A DNA stretch of 51,540 nucleotides, taken from assembly GCA_000467935.1 (NCBI GenBank), contig KI259744.1, positions 1 to 51,540 of the forward strand, given 5' to 3'. A program made the translations under genes and the position numbers. Source of the DNA: Peptostreptococcaceae bacterium oral taxon 113 str. W5053. Its GTDB lineage: Bacteria; Bacillota; Clostridia; Tissierellales; Peptoniphilaceae. Below, piece after piece: positions 1 to 8,533 of the stretch (position 1 is its first letter; every line of letters starts with the position of its first letter). The notes beneath the pieces were generated by a model, which made no database searches, was not told where the DNA came from, and saw only the letters and a list, made by a program, of their open reading frames with translations.

Positions 1-5
1 TTCAT

Positions 6-31
6 TTGTTGCACTTAGATTGTAAATTCAA
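6..31 (+). repeat. IS30-type element end (copy 1)
   Basis: The segment containing GTTGCACTTAGATTG is repeated exactly, in reverse orientation, at 29273-29298, and similarity with a few mismatches continues about 13 bases further into the A-rich flank. Related copies lie at 8302-8327, 29349-29372 and 39465-39488. At 39465 the sequence directly follows a decayed IS30 transposase, which identifies the family and the orientation: the element body lies on the GTTGCAC side, here outside the window. Confidence 0.6.
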
Positions 32-49
32 TGTTTAAAAACGAAAAGG

Positions 50-79
50 AGGACTTCTGCACTTGGCACAGGAGGTCCT
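50..79 (-). terminator. hairpin beside IS30-type end
   Basis: AGGAC..CTG pairs with CAG..GTCCT, and on the minus strand it is followed by a T-rich tract. It may terminate the leftward ECF/ABC operon ending at 299, although 220 bases separate them. Similar hairpins follow the other IS30-type ends in this window. Confidence 0.45.
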
Positions 80-298
80 CTAAAATAAGAAACTATGTTA
101 GGTTTATAATTACAATTTTTGCTTATATAAAAGGGAGGGTTATTATTTGAATAATATCCTTTTTTATTTGTATTGAACGAAAAAATTCTCATAATTATAT
201 TTTTACAACTGCATAATAATTTCACTTTTTCAATGGTAGCTTTTATTACCATGCAATTTAATTTCATAGTGTTGTTTTTCCCTTTGAAAATTACATCT

Positions 299-1717
299 TC
301 AAATCTCCTTTGTTATATTTTTATGATATTGAACCTTTCCGTTCCTGATATACAAAACCGTATCGGCGACTTCCCATGTAAACTCTTGATCATGTGTAAT
401 AATGATAACCGTCTTACCTTTCGACGATAAATACTTAACTAAATCTGAAACAATTCTCATATGAAACGCATCCAGCCCGCTTGTCGGCTCATCCAAAACA
501 ATGATATCCCTATCACTCAGATAAGCGATTCCTATCAGTAATCTTTGCTTTTGTCCCCCTGAAAGAACTTGCGGATTTGTATCAAGAGAAACTTTTAAAT
601 TTATCTCATCTAGGCAATCTTCTATTTTTTTATCATCAAGACTTCTATTTCCAATCTGAAATTCATTTTTTATGGAATAGCCATATAATTGATAATCAAC
701 ATCTTGTCCTACAAAAAATGTCCTTTTTAATCGTTCTTTCCTCTTTACTAATAGTCCATCAATATAAACATTCCCCGTTGTTTGTTTATACAAACCGGTA
801 ATAATTTTACAAATACTGCTCTTTCCCGCTCCATTTTCTCCAACAATAACATGAACTTTTCCGCTTTCAAAATTCAAATCCACATCATCTAATATAAGGT
901 AGGATCCCTTTACACACGACACTCCTTTACAAGCAAGAAATGTACTTTCCCCATTCACATTTCCTGTGATATTTAATTCAGGAGTATTAAATCTTCTAAG
1001 ACCTAATTTTTTTAATTTTGAATCACATAAAGATTTTATTTCATCCCTTGATAAATCTTCAATGATAAATCCATCTTTCATTATGATTAACCTGTCCATC
1101 AAGTCTACTAAATAATGTAGGCGATGTTCTGAAATAACTACAGTATGTCCTTTTTCTTTTACCTGTTTTAAAAAATCTGCCAACCCTCTTGTTGCTGCAT
1201 TGTCTAAATTTGCAGAAGGCTCGTCTAATACAAAACCTTTGGGATAAGTACAAAATACTGAGCCTATAGCAACTTTTTGTTTTTCACCGCTTGATAAAAA
1301 CATCATCTCTCTGTCTAAAAGATTTTCTATGTCTAAACTATCTGCTGTTTTTTTCAATCTTTCCTGCATCACAAATCTATCTTCACAGGCATTTTCCATT
1401 GCAATAACCAATTCATCTCTAACTCTTTTTGCCAAAAACTGACTTCTGGGATCTTGAAATACACTTCCCCAATACCTTGAAAGCTCGCTGATGCTCATAT
1501 TTTTGGCATCACTGTCGTATAATCTGTAATCGCCTTCGGCTTCTCCTTGATAGAAATTTGGGCAAAGCCCATTTAAAACTCGTGTAAGCGTTGTCTTTCC
1601 ACATCCTGAAAGACCTGTGACAGCAACAAATTCACCCTGTTTTATTTTCAAATTTATATTATTCAGAATTTGTTTTTTGCCATCATATGAAAACGAATAA
1701 TTTTTCAATTCTATCAA
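299..1717 (-). CDS. ECF transporter ATPase with two fused ABC domains
   Basis: This is the energy-coupling ATPase of an ECF-type importer, with both nucleotide-binding domains in one polypeptide. Domain 1 (about residues 1-230) has Walker A GLSGCGKTT, signature LSSGEKQK and Walker B FVLDEP. Domain 2 (about 270-470) has GENGAGKSS, LSGGQKQR and IIVLDEP. The frame is open to an ATG at 1732, but the better start is TTG at 1717: it has a GGGGGTGG site upstream and overlaps the TGA of the T-component gene. The gene is the last of a five-gene leftward operon. A cobalt/nickel (CbiO-like) role is possible from this gene alone, but the neighbours point to a siderophore-type substrate. Confidence 0.88.
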   Translation of the reverse strand: MIELKNYSFSYDGKKQILNNINLKIKQGEFVAVTGLSGCGKTTLTRVLNGLCPNFYQGEAEGDYRLYDSDAKNMSISELSRYWGSVFQDPRSQFLAKRVRDELVIAMENACEDRFVMQERLKKTADSLDIENLLDREMMFLSSGEKQKVAIGSVFCTYPKGFVLDEPSANLDNAATRGLADFLKQVKEKGHTVVISEHRLHYLVDLMDRLIIMKDGFIIEDLSRDEIKSLCDSKLKKLGLRRFNTPELNITGNVNGESTFLACKGVSCVKGSYLILDDVDLNFESGKVHVIVGENGAGKSSICKIITGLYKQTTGNVYIDGLLVKRKERLKRTFFVGQDVDYQLYGYSIKNEFQIGNRSLDDKKIEDCLDEINLKVSLDTNPQVLSGGQKQRLLIGIAYLSDRDIIVLDEPTSGLDAFHMRIVSDLVKYLSSKGKTVIIITHDQEFTWEVADTVLYIRNGKVQYHKNITKEI

Positions 1718-2424
1718 AACTGCCACCCCCATTTGATTTCAATAATTTTCAAAGATGAAATCACTATACTAAAAACAATTAGAAAAACAGTGTTTTTATT
1801 TGTCCACTTAACCTCTGAAAAGCTGACAATATCCCTGTCGAGATCAATCCCTCGAGTAAGTGCCACTGTTGTTATTTCATCAGAAATACGCACTGTTCTA
1901 ATAAGTAAAGGTATCAAGGTTAAATAAAAATTTTTTGGCAGATGAAATAGTGTACTAAATAGAGATATCCCTATCCCTCTGAATTTTAATGCTCCTCTTA
2001 TGGTATTTAGTTCATATTTAATAGTTGGGAAAAACCTCATTAAAACAATTGCGGAAACGCCAAAACTCTTAGGTAAATGTAATCTATGGCAAACTTCAAG
2101 CAGTTCCCCTATACTTCTTTCCGATATTCCTTGTAAAAAAGAAAGGGGTATTAACAGATGTCTTGCAATTGTAGTAAATAGCCATAATGTCGCCAGCCCG
2201 CTCTTTCCTGCCATAAGTATTGACAGTATAAACAATATCACGAAAGCAGATGCAAAATTCAAAGCTTTCCTGTATTGTCCCTGGAACAAGATAAATACTA
2301 TTGAAACTGTAAAAGCTATAGCAAAAGTAATTTCTTTCTTGTAAATCAAAATGGCTATACTACTTATAATCGCAAGAATTACATTCACTCTAATATCCGT
2401 AATAAACTTATTCTCCCTTACCAT
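1714..2424 (-). CDS. ecfT: ECF transporter transmembrane T component
   Basis: This 236-residue membrane protein of the CbiQ/EcfT family has four to six hydrophobic segments and the basic, Ala-Arg-Gly-rich cytoplasmic region typical of T components (RGALKFRGIG near residue 145 and ALTRGID near 195). It couples the ATPase to the S subunit. It starts three bases after the S-component gene and overlaps the ATPase gene by four bases, so the three are translationally linked. The family assignment is good; the transported substrate cannot be read from this subunit. Confidence 0.83.
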   Translation of the reverse strand: MVRENKFITDIRVNVILAIISSIAILIYKKEITFAIAFTVSIVFILFQGQYRKALNFASAFVILFILSILMAGKSGLATLWLFTTIARHLLIPLSFLQGISERSIGELLEVCHRLHLPKSFGVSAIVLMRFFPTIKYELNTIRGALKFRGIGISLFSTLFHLPKNFYLTLIPLLIRTVRISDEITTVALTRGIDLDRDIVSFSEVKWTNKNTVFLIVFSIVISSLKIIEIKWGWQF

Positions 2425-2427
2425 TTT

Positions 2428-3030
2428 CTATTTTTCTACCATTCCGCCTGATATGAAATATCTGTTTAATATTCTGTAACCTATCGATATTCCCGCAACC
2501 GCACCGATTATCGTTAAAACGATTCCAATGCCTATATTCTTAGCACTGTAAACTGCAAAAATTGAATCAATATACTCCTGCGTCATTCCATTCGCCAATA
2601 ATCCCGCAATCATAGCATCTTTTTGCAAAAATATGAGAACAATAGGAGCCATCATTATCGTTAATCCAAATATCACGTAGGCAATCGTAGCTCTTATTTT
2701 ATTTTTATATCCGCCTTTCATCATAATAAGTTCCATAATTATCCCTGCCGCCGCTATCATTGCACTGATTATGATCATACTGTTGGTGAAAAAATAATAT
2801 ATTGCAAATATAAACGAGAATATAAATGCAGTTCCGGTTTTAGGAGCTTTTGCAATCATTAGACAATAAATAATTCCGCATAAAAACCAATCAATTCCAC
2901 CAACAAACCAAAGCACGAACTTAAGATTGGCTACAAAGGGTATCAAAACAATCGTCTGTATTCCAATCATAATTGCTGTTAACAATGTAATAAGTACAAC
3001 ATCTTTTAATCCAATTTTTTTACTGTTCAT
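2428..3030 (-). CDS. ECF transporter substrate-binding S component, MptD/Trep_Strep-like
   Basis: This 200-residue integral membrane protein has about six hydrophobic helices and a short polar N-terminus. The pattern (conserved ITLLTAIMIGIQ start and a GGIDWFLCG loop) resembles the MptD/Trep_Strep family of putative ECF S components. It would bind the substrate inside the membrane. The start has a clear AGGAGG site and overlaps the preceding ABC gene by 11 bases. No characterised substrate can be assigned from sequence. Its position between two YbtP/Q-like half-transporters and the EcfT-EcfA genes recalls the equibactin import module of streptococci. Confidence 0.72.
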   Translation of the reverse strand: MNSKKIGLKDVVLITLLTAIMIGIQTIVLIPFVANLKFVLWFVGGIDWFLCGIIYCLMIAKAPKTGTAFIFSFIFAIYYFFTNSMIIISAMIAAAGIIMELIMMKGGYKNKIRATIAYVIFGLTIMMAPIVLIFLQKDAMIAGLLANGMTQEYIDSIFAVYSAKNIGIGIVLTIIGAVAGISIGYRILNRYFISGGMVEK

Positions 3031-4780
3031 TCTTTTTTCCTCCTGACGAAATTTTCCACTCTTTTGATTTGTTTTGTAAGTTCCAAAGTTTCTGATAAAG
3101 CCCTTTTTTCTTTAATAACTCTTCGTGATTTCCTTCTTCCGCAATTCTTCCTTGATCTAAAACAATAATATGGTCCGCATTTTTGATTGTCTTTAATCGA
3201 TGCGCAATCATAATTACCGTTTTATTTTTTACCAAATTTGATATTGCTTTCTGAACCGATACTTCGTTCTTTGCATCTAAACTGGAAGTCGGTTCATCTA
3301 AAAGTAAAATCGGTGCATTTTTAAGAATGGCTCTGGCAATGGATATTCTTTGTTTTTCACCTCCTGATAAGGTTGAACCTCCTTCTCCTACCATCGTTTC
3401 ATAACCTTCTGGCAGCTTCTCAATAAACTCATGACAGCCTGCCAACTTTGCAGCACGAATCATATCTTCTTCACTTGCATTTTCATTTCCAAAAATGATA
3501 TTTTCTCTTATGGTTTCATGAAAAAGATACACATCCTGCAAAACCATAGAAATTTGTTCCAACCAATTATCCGGATGGACTTCATTTAAAGGTATGTTGC
3601 CTATTTTTATATTGCCTTCATCAACATCCCAAAACCTTGCAATCAGTTTCAGCATGGTTGATTTCCCTCCACCGCTTGGACCTACAATTGCCGTAAGAGA
3701 ATTTTTCTTAAACGAGCAAGAGATGTCATGAAGGATCTTTTGAGCTTTTAAATACGAAAAACTGACATTTTCAAAGCGAATATCGTCTGTACCTTCTATT
3801 TTTTTTGTTCCGAACAACTCTTTCGTTTTCATCACATTGTCAATTCTGCTTGCGCTTACATAGTGTGTCCTGAGCACCGCAGTGTACCTGATCCAAGTCA
3901 GAAGAGGACTTATAATTTTAGTACCGATGATGATAATACTCAAAAACGAAGTTAAGCCTATTTCACCGCCAAGCAATAGATAAGAGCCGACAAAACACAT
4001 GAGCGGAAGTCCTGCCCTTGCAAATGTCAACGCCAAACCTAAAAGAGCGCCTCCTACCGTTTCTCCTTTTATACTGATCTCCATTAAATGTCTGTACGCT
4101 GTTTGGAGTTTCGAAAAACCTTCTCCTATTTGATTGTAGCTTCTTAAGGTTTTCATCCCCGAAAGATATTCGTTTAATCCCTCTGCGGTATCATCTTTCG
4201 CAGATCGGAGCCGGGTGCTCATATGTCCGAATACTTTCATTGATATCATGATGACGATCCCCGAAACAGGTATTGTAATATAAAAAGCAAGAGCCATCTT
4301 CGAGTTAAAATAAAACATGAATACGGAAGTGACTATACAGGAGAAAACAACCCCGAAAAGACCGGTAAAGGTTGCTACCATGCTTTGTTCAATCGCTAAA
4401 AAATCTCCCGTAAACGTATTGATAAGTTCGCCCGAACGTGTTTTAGAGAAAAAACCGAGAGGAAATCTTTTGATTTTCCCGATAAATTCTTTTTTATTCT
4501 CCGTAGAATGGATTGCCCCTGGAAGAAACAGTCTTAAAAAGGTAAGTGTACTGACAAGCAGTTGTAATAAGAATAAACCTGACATCCATAAGGCAATATT
4601 CCAGTATCCGTTTTCAAAAATCCTGCCCGGATTTTCAAAGTGTTCTATAAACAGATTGATGGCAAAGTAAACGGCAACAGCGGGAAAAGTCATCGTAAAC
4701 CCTTCCAAAAAATGCCATATCGCCGGTTCGATCACCTGTTTGGGATGACCCATCGTAAATTTTCTTATGAGCTCTCTCAC
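3020..4780 (-). CDS. ABC transporter half-molecule, permease fused to ATPase (second of pair)
   Basis: This 586-residue protein has an N-terminal six-helix type I exporter fold (about 1-310) and a C-terminal ATPase domain: Walker A GPSGGGKST, signature LSGGEKQR, Walker B ILLLDEPTSSLD, H-loop IAHRL. It begins with GTG inside the stop codon of the upstream partner (TAGTG), so the two are translationally coupled and probably form a heterodimer. Exporter-fold pairs of this kind import ferric siderophores in the YbtPQ and IrtAB systems. A drug-export role is the main alternative; the attached ECF genes make import more likely. Confidence 0.88.
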   Translation of the reverse strand: MRELIRKFTMGHPKQVIEPAIWHFLEGFTMTFPAVAVYFAINLFIEHFENPGRIFENGYWNIALWMSGLFLLQLLVSTLTFLRLFLPGAIHSTENKKEFIGKIKRFPLGFFSKTRSGELINTFTGDFLAIEQSMVATFTGLFGVVFSCIVTSVFMFYFNSKMALAFYITIPVSGIVIMISMKVFGHMSTRLRSAKDDTAEGLNEYLSGMKTLRSYNQIGEGFSKLQTAYRHLMEISIKGETVGGALLGLALTFARAGLPLMCFVGSYLLLGGEIGLTSFLSIIIIGTKIISPLLTWIRYTAVLRTHYVSASRIDNVMKTKELFGTKKIEGTDDIRFENVSFSYLKAQKILHDISCSFKKNSLTAIVGPSGGGKSTMLKLIARFWDVDEGNIKIGNIPLNEVHPDNWLEQISMVLQDVYLFHETIRENIIFGNENASEEDMIRAAKLAGCHEFIEKLPEGYETMVGEGGSTLSGGEKQRISIARAILKNAPILLLDEPTSSLDAKNEVSVQKAISNLVKNKTVIMIAHRLKTIKNADHIIVLDQGRIAEEGNHEELLKKKGLYQKLWNLQNKSKEWKISSGGKKNEQ

Positions 4781-6573
4781 TACCGCTCACCCGCCTTTCT
4801 CTCAATTTCCCAACTTTCCGCTTCAAACTGTAAGTTCCATAAACTCTTATACTCTCCGTCTTTTTCTAAAAGCTTTTCATGAGTGCCTTCTTCTATAATT
4901 TTTCCTTCTTTTAAAACAATAATGTTATCCGCCTCCATAATGCTCTTTAATCTATGGGCAATCACTATAACCGTCTTATCCCTGATTAAATTTTTAATGG
5001 CTTCCTGAATCAAATTTTCATTCTCTGCATCGGTATAAGCTAAAGCTTCATCTAAGATTACAATTTCGGAGTCTTTTAAAAATGTTCTGGCAATGGATAT
5101 CCTCTGGGCCTCTCCACCGGACAGTTTTATATTACCGCTGCCGATTACCGTGTCATAACCATTCGGAAGATTCATTATAAACTCATGACATCTTGCTTTT
5201 TTTGCCGCTTCTATTATTTCTTTCTCCGAAACATCTCTATTCATTGAAATATTGTTCTTTACCGTATCAGAAAAAATATGAGTATCTTGAAAAACAAAAG
5301 CAATTTTTTCCATTAAATCTTTTGTGTCTATCGCCCTTATATCCTTCCCGCCGATTTTTATACTTCCTTCATCTACATCCCAAAAACGTAAGATCAGCTG
5401 TCCTATGGTAGACTTTCCACTTCCCGATTCCCCGACCAAGGCTGTCATTTCCTTCTCTCTACATACGAGAGAAACTTTGTTAAGAGCAAGTTTTCTCAAA
5501 GGATCGGCTTCACTTTCATAAGAAAAGGAAACCTTATCAAATAAGACATCATTTCCATTTATTTCATCGAAACTATCTTTAATTGCAAAAGCGGTTTCAT
5601 TTATAATATTTTCAATTTGAAAAAGTCCTGCCTTGGCAAGATTTATTTGAGTAGAATAATCAACACAAGTTAAAAGGGGTTCGTATAGAGCCGGTGCAAT
5701 AATAAGAGCCATAATAACGGCTAATACGGTAGACTCCGTCGGATTATTCCATATCAATAAGCCTCCTACCGGAACTACAAAAGTTAAAAGAGATAGAATC
5801 ATACTTTTGTACATGCTCATTGGAAAAGATGCCTTCTTGTAATTTGTAATTTCCCAGCGAAGGCTTTCATCGAGATGATTCTCTAAACTTTTTAACATAC
5901 TTCCTGATTTACCAAAAAGTTTTACTTCAGCCATTCCTTTTACATATTCGGAAAAACTACTTGTAATATTGGTTGATGCCTGCATATAACTCGCATATCT
6001 CCCCTTTGCTTTTTCACTTCCGAATATCATATATTGAAAACAAAATGCAATAATAACAGATATAAGAACGGTAATTGCCATGATGATATTTAGATAACCG
6101 ATACCTATAAAAAGAAATAGTAAGACAACAAAGGAACCCATTAGGTCCGGCATCATATGAGCGATGATTCCTTCCATTTTTTCAATATTTTCATTCATAA
6201 TTTTTTGAATACTTCCGCTTGTATTTTTTGAAAAAAATCCTATCGAAAGCTTTCCTAAATGCTCCATAAGTTTCATTCTGTAAAGATATAATGTTTTGAA
6301 AGCCATTTTATGACAACCCAAACCACCGAGAAAAGTAAAAATCAAATGAAGCAAAATAGCAATCCCTGCAATCACGATCCATAATATAATCGTTTCTTTA
6401 TTTTCCCCTTTGGATGTCAAAAAAACTTTGCTAATAAAATATACCGATAAATAGGGCACAACATTACATATCATCCCTATGACAGACAAACAAATGCTGA
6501 GTATGAGAAATGTTTTCCCTTCATTGGAATAGTAAAAAATATGTTCCAATATCCCTTTTGATTTTTTATTCAA
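4780..6573 (-). CDS. ABC transporter half-molecule, permease fused to ATPase (first of pair)
   Basis: This is the first gene of the leftward operon. The exporter-fold membrane domain (about residues 1-320) is followed by an ATPase with Walker A GESGSGKST, signature LSGGEAQR, a Walker B region reading ILDEALAYTDAEN, and H-loop IAHRL. The segment after Walker B resembles the DEATAFADPENE form of siderophore importers (YbtP/Q, IrtA/B) more than drug exporters; this is a visual comparison. The frame is open to an ATG at 6591, but no ribosome site precedes it. AAAGGGG sits nine bases before TTG 6573, giving a protein of about 597 residues beginning MNKKSKG. Confidence 0.85.
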   Translation of the reverse strand: MNKKSKGILEHIFYYSNEGKTFLILSICLSVIGMICNVVPYLSVYFISKVFLTSKGENKETIILWIVIAGIAILLHLIFTFLGGLGCHKMAFKTLYLYRMKLMEHLGKLSIGFFSKNTSGSIQKIMNENIEKMEGIIAHMMPDLMGSFVVLLFLFIGIGYLNIIMAITVLISVIIAFCFQYMIFGSEKAKGRYASYMQASTNITSSFSEYVKGMAEVKLFGKSGSMLKSLENHLDESLRWEITNYKKASFPMSMYKSMILSLLTFVVPVGGLLIWNNPTESTVLAVIMALIIAPALYEPLLTCVDYSTQINLAKAGLFQIENIINETAFAIKDSFDEINGNDVLFDKVSFSYESEADPLRKLALNKVSLVCREKEMTALVGESGSGKSTIGQLILRFWDVDEGSIKIGGKDIRAIDTKDLMEKIAFVFQDTHIFSDTVKNNISMNRDVSEKEIIEAAKKARCHEFIMNLPNGYDTVIGSGNIKLSGGEAQRISIARTFLKDSEIVILDEALAYTDAENENLIQEAIKNLIRDKTVIVIAHRLKSIMEADNIIVLKEGKIIEEGTHEKLLEKDGEYKSLWNLQFEAESWEIERKAGER

Positions 6574-6660
6574 AAGAACAACCCCTTTCATTTAAAATAT
6601 AATTAGAAGGAACTAACCCCAGTTTAACTGATTTGAGATCTCTTATCAACACAGAAAATC

Positions 6661-6738
6661 TTTAAATACAACAGTGTATTTTTAATATTCCTTGAATTAT
6701 AGGAGATTATATGATATAATTATTTTTAAATACAACAG
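6661..6738 (+). promoter_or_regulatory. araC promoter flanked by two identical 14-bp direct repeats
   Basis: TTGAAT (6692-6697), a 17-base spacer and TATAAT (6715-6720) form a near-consensus promoter for the AraC gene. The sequence TTTAAATACAACAG occurs at 6661-6674, just upstream of the -35, and at 6725-6738, over the expected start of transcription. Direct repeats at this spacing (64 bases) suit an AraC-type dimer that autoregulates and controls the divergent transporter operon. Confidence 0.72.
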
Positions 6739-6767
6739 AAAAAACTTCAAAAAAAGAAGGTGTGCTG

Positions 6768-7712
6768 ATGAGAACTCTCGAAGATTACTGGAAGGATTTT
6801 GAAAATTTCGGTTTTATAAAACACTCTAAAGTAGGAAGAACCGATTTTATCTTGTCCGATGAAAAAGGTGAAGGCGGTTTTTCTCTTTTAGGAGATCCTT
6901 CATCATCTATGGCAACCATTAGCGATTGTACACTTTATACTCCTTTTGTAATCAAAGAATATGTTAGCGAACGAATCATTGAAATCGGACAGTATTATGC
7001 AGGCGCTGCGTCATACTATCAAAAAAAAGACAGGATATTTGAATTTGAATATGGACTGAATGCTTATGTAAACAACAACACTTACTGTGGATATAAGAGA
7101 ATTGAACCGGATGTGCGACTTCTCAACATCAGCTTTGCCTTCAGGGAACAGTTTTTCTCTTCACTGCCTATAAAATTAGACGATAATTTCTTTGAAAGAG
7201 CGGCTATGCTGCTTAATCCCGAACCAATTTCCATACCGAAAATAACCGCCATTTGTAACAGCATTAAAGATTGCGTTTTGGAAGGGAGTGCCTTGAGTCT
7301 TTATATTCACGGCAAATCATTGGAAGTCTTTTCGCTCCTTTATGATTACATTTATAAAGAAACACCGAAATCCACCGTTCATCTTTCCGCTAAAGATAAG
7401 ATCATTCTCAATGATGTGAAATCATTTATAGAAAATAATTATGCAGATCACTTTACGATTGCCGAACTTACCAAAATTTTTGCTATCAATCAGCAGAAAC
7501 TGTTATCGGGTTTTAAATCTTCTTTTAATGCAACAATAAACGAGTATACAAAAAAAATACGAATGACTAAGGCTCTTGAATTTCTTTATGATGACGAATT
7601 GTCCGTTGTAGAGATCGCTAAGTCCGTTGGTTACTATGGAGACGGCTACTTTCAAAAAGTGTTCAGGGAGACTTATGGAGTCACACCAAGTCAAATGAGA
7701 AAAGACTTGTAA
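6768..7712 (+). CDS. AraC-family transcriptional regulator of the divergent import operon
   Basis: This 314-residue protein has an unrecognised N-terminal sensing domain (1-210) and a C-terminal double helix-turn-helix (about 220-314) with the AraC hallmarks: FTIAELTKIFAINQQKL, SVVEIAKSVGY and the ending F(R)ETYGVTPSQMRK. ATG 6768 is preceded by GAAGG at seven bases; the GTG six bases upstream is less well placed. It is transcribed away from the five-gene transporter operon and shares a repeat-containing intergenic region with it. YbtA, the AraC regulator of yersiniabactin uptake, is a functional parallel, so iron- or siderophore-responsive activation is inferred. Confidence 0.87.
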   Translation: MRTLEDYWKDFENFGFIKHSKVGRTDFILSDEKGEGGFSLLGDPSSSMATISDCTLYTPFVIKEYVSERIIEIGQYYAGAASYYQKKDRIFEFEYGLNAYVNNNTYCGYKRIEPDVRLLNISFAFREQFFSSLPIKLDDNFFERAAMLLNPEPISIPKITAICNSIKDCVLEGSALSLYIHGKSLEVFSLLYDYIYKETPKSTVHLSAKDKIILNDVKSFIENNYADHFTIAELTKIFAINQQKLLSGFKSSFNATINEYTKKIRMTKALEFLYDDELSVVEIAKSVGYYGDGYFQKVFRETYGVTPSQMRKDL

Positions 7713-7770
7713 TTAAAGTATAACGCCATAATAATAAACAATATGAGTAAAACAATATAAACAAGCACAA

Positions 7771-7788
7771 TAAGTGTACGGACACTTA
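7771..7788 (+). other. oriT-like inverted repeat
   Basis: TAAGTGT-ACGG-ACACTTA is a perfect 7-bp inverted repeat with a 4-base loop, located 110 bases upstream of mobC. Its position beside relaxosome genes suggests a nick-region or relaxosome binding site of a mobilizable element; the nick itself cannot be identified by eye. Confidence 0.5.
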
Positions 7789-7801
7789 CGGAAAAATTGA
7801 T

Positions 7802-7833
7802 GAAGCAGCCCTTCGGGATCTGCTTCTTTTTTT
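7802..7833 (+). terminator. rho-independent terminator between araC and mobC
   Basis: GAAGCAG pairs with CTGCTTC around a loop containing CCC-TTCG-GG, followed by seven T. It ends transcripts from the AraC side and insulates mobC. Confidence 0.85.
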
Positions 7834-7897
7834 ATCAATTTTTAGCTTGTTAGGGAGACCCTAAAACCCCGAAATACATCTAAAAGAGGAACTATCT

Positions 7898-8248
7898 ATG
7901 GCAAACAGGATACGAAATGAACGACTTGAAATTAAATTGACCAAAGAAGAAAAAGCTCTTTTTGAGGAGAAAAGAAAACTTGCGAAGTGCAGAAATATGA
8001 GCCACTTTATCCGCAAATGTGTTTTGGAAAAGGAAATTTATCAGGTAGATTTAGAGCCTTTCCGAGATTTACAAGGCTTGCTTTCCAATGCTACAAACAA
8101 CATCAATCAGATTGCAAAGCGGGTAAATTCGACCGGTGTTATCTACAAAGAGGACATAGGCGATATGAAAAAAGAGATTGAACATTTTTCAAAAGAACTG
8201 TGGCAAATACATTCCTTGCTTCTAAACAGGACTTCCGGAGGTGATTAA
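7898..8248 (+). CDS. mobC: MobC-like relaxosome accessory protein
   Basis: This 116-residue protein has an N-terminal ribbon-helix-helix-like region (RIRNERLEIKLTKEEKALFEEKRK) followed by the ATNNINQIAKRVN motif typical of MobC proteins of mobilizable plasmids and integrative elements. MobC binds oriT and helps the relaxase open the strand. It is followed after five bases by the start of a relaxase gene with its own GGAGGTG site, the usual order mobC-relaxase, but the relaxase is cut off. The protein itself looks intact. Confidence 0.85.
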   Translation: MANRIRNERLEIKLTKEEKALFEEKRKLAKCRNMSHFIRKCVLEKEIYQVDLEPFRDLQGLLSNATNNINQIAKRVNSTGVIYKEDIGDMKKEIEHFSKELWQIHSLLLNRTSGGD

Positions 8249-8253
8249 AATTT

Positions 8254-8334
8254 ATGGCGATTACAAAAATACACCCTATAAAATCAACCCTTTATTTATT
8301 TGTTGCACTTGCATTGTATATATTCAAGGCATAA
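8254..8334 (+). pseudogene. relaxase gene stub (5' end only)
   Basis: The frame starts with a good ribosome site and reads MAITKIHPIKSTL, the typical N-terminus of MobA/VirD2-type relaxases of Gram-positive mobilizable elements. After this point it passes into an IS30-type end (8302-8327) and stops after 26 codons. All catalytic motifs are missing. The element can therefore no longer mobilise itself with this gene. Confidence 0.72.
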
Positions 8335-8368
8335 AAAGAGGAAGTATAGGCCATTTGCTTTTACTTCC
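8302..8368 (+). repeat. IS30-type end (copy 2) with adjoining hairpin
   Basis: GTTGCACTTGCATTG at 8302 resembles the other IS30-type ends and has the same orientation as copy 1 at the start of the window. It is joined directly to the relaxase stub. Thirteen bases beyond it, GGAAGTA (8340-8346) pairs with TACTTCC (8362-8368). The remaining stretch to 8533 holds no gene that I can see. Confidence 0.5.
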
Positions 8369-8533
8369 GGATAGCTCTTTACTTAAAATCAAATTACTTT
8401 GGCTAAATGAAATTATTTGATATTATTTGCTAAGTTTATTCACTCTACTAACCTATTAGTTTTATTTAATCAATGTCTCTCTTAACAAAATACTCAATAA
8501 TTTTTCTGTAATCACTCTTCATCTATATTCATT

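Noticed and set aside
173..430. 85-codon frame antisense to the end of the ECF ATPase gene
   Set aside because: Low-complexity hydrophobic reading with no ribosome site; shadow of the real gene and AT-rich intergenic DNA.
299..6591. A simple multidrug efflux operon
   Set aside because: The S component, EcfT and double ATPase form a complete importer, and the Walker B region of the first ABC protein resembles siderophore importers; efflux stays a weaker alternative.
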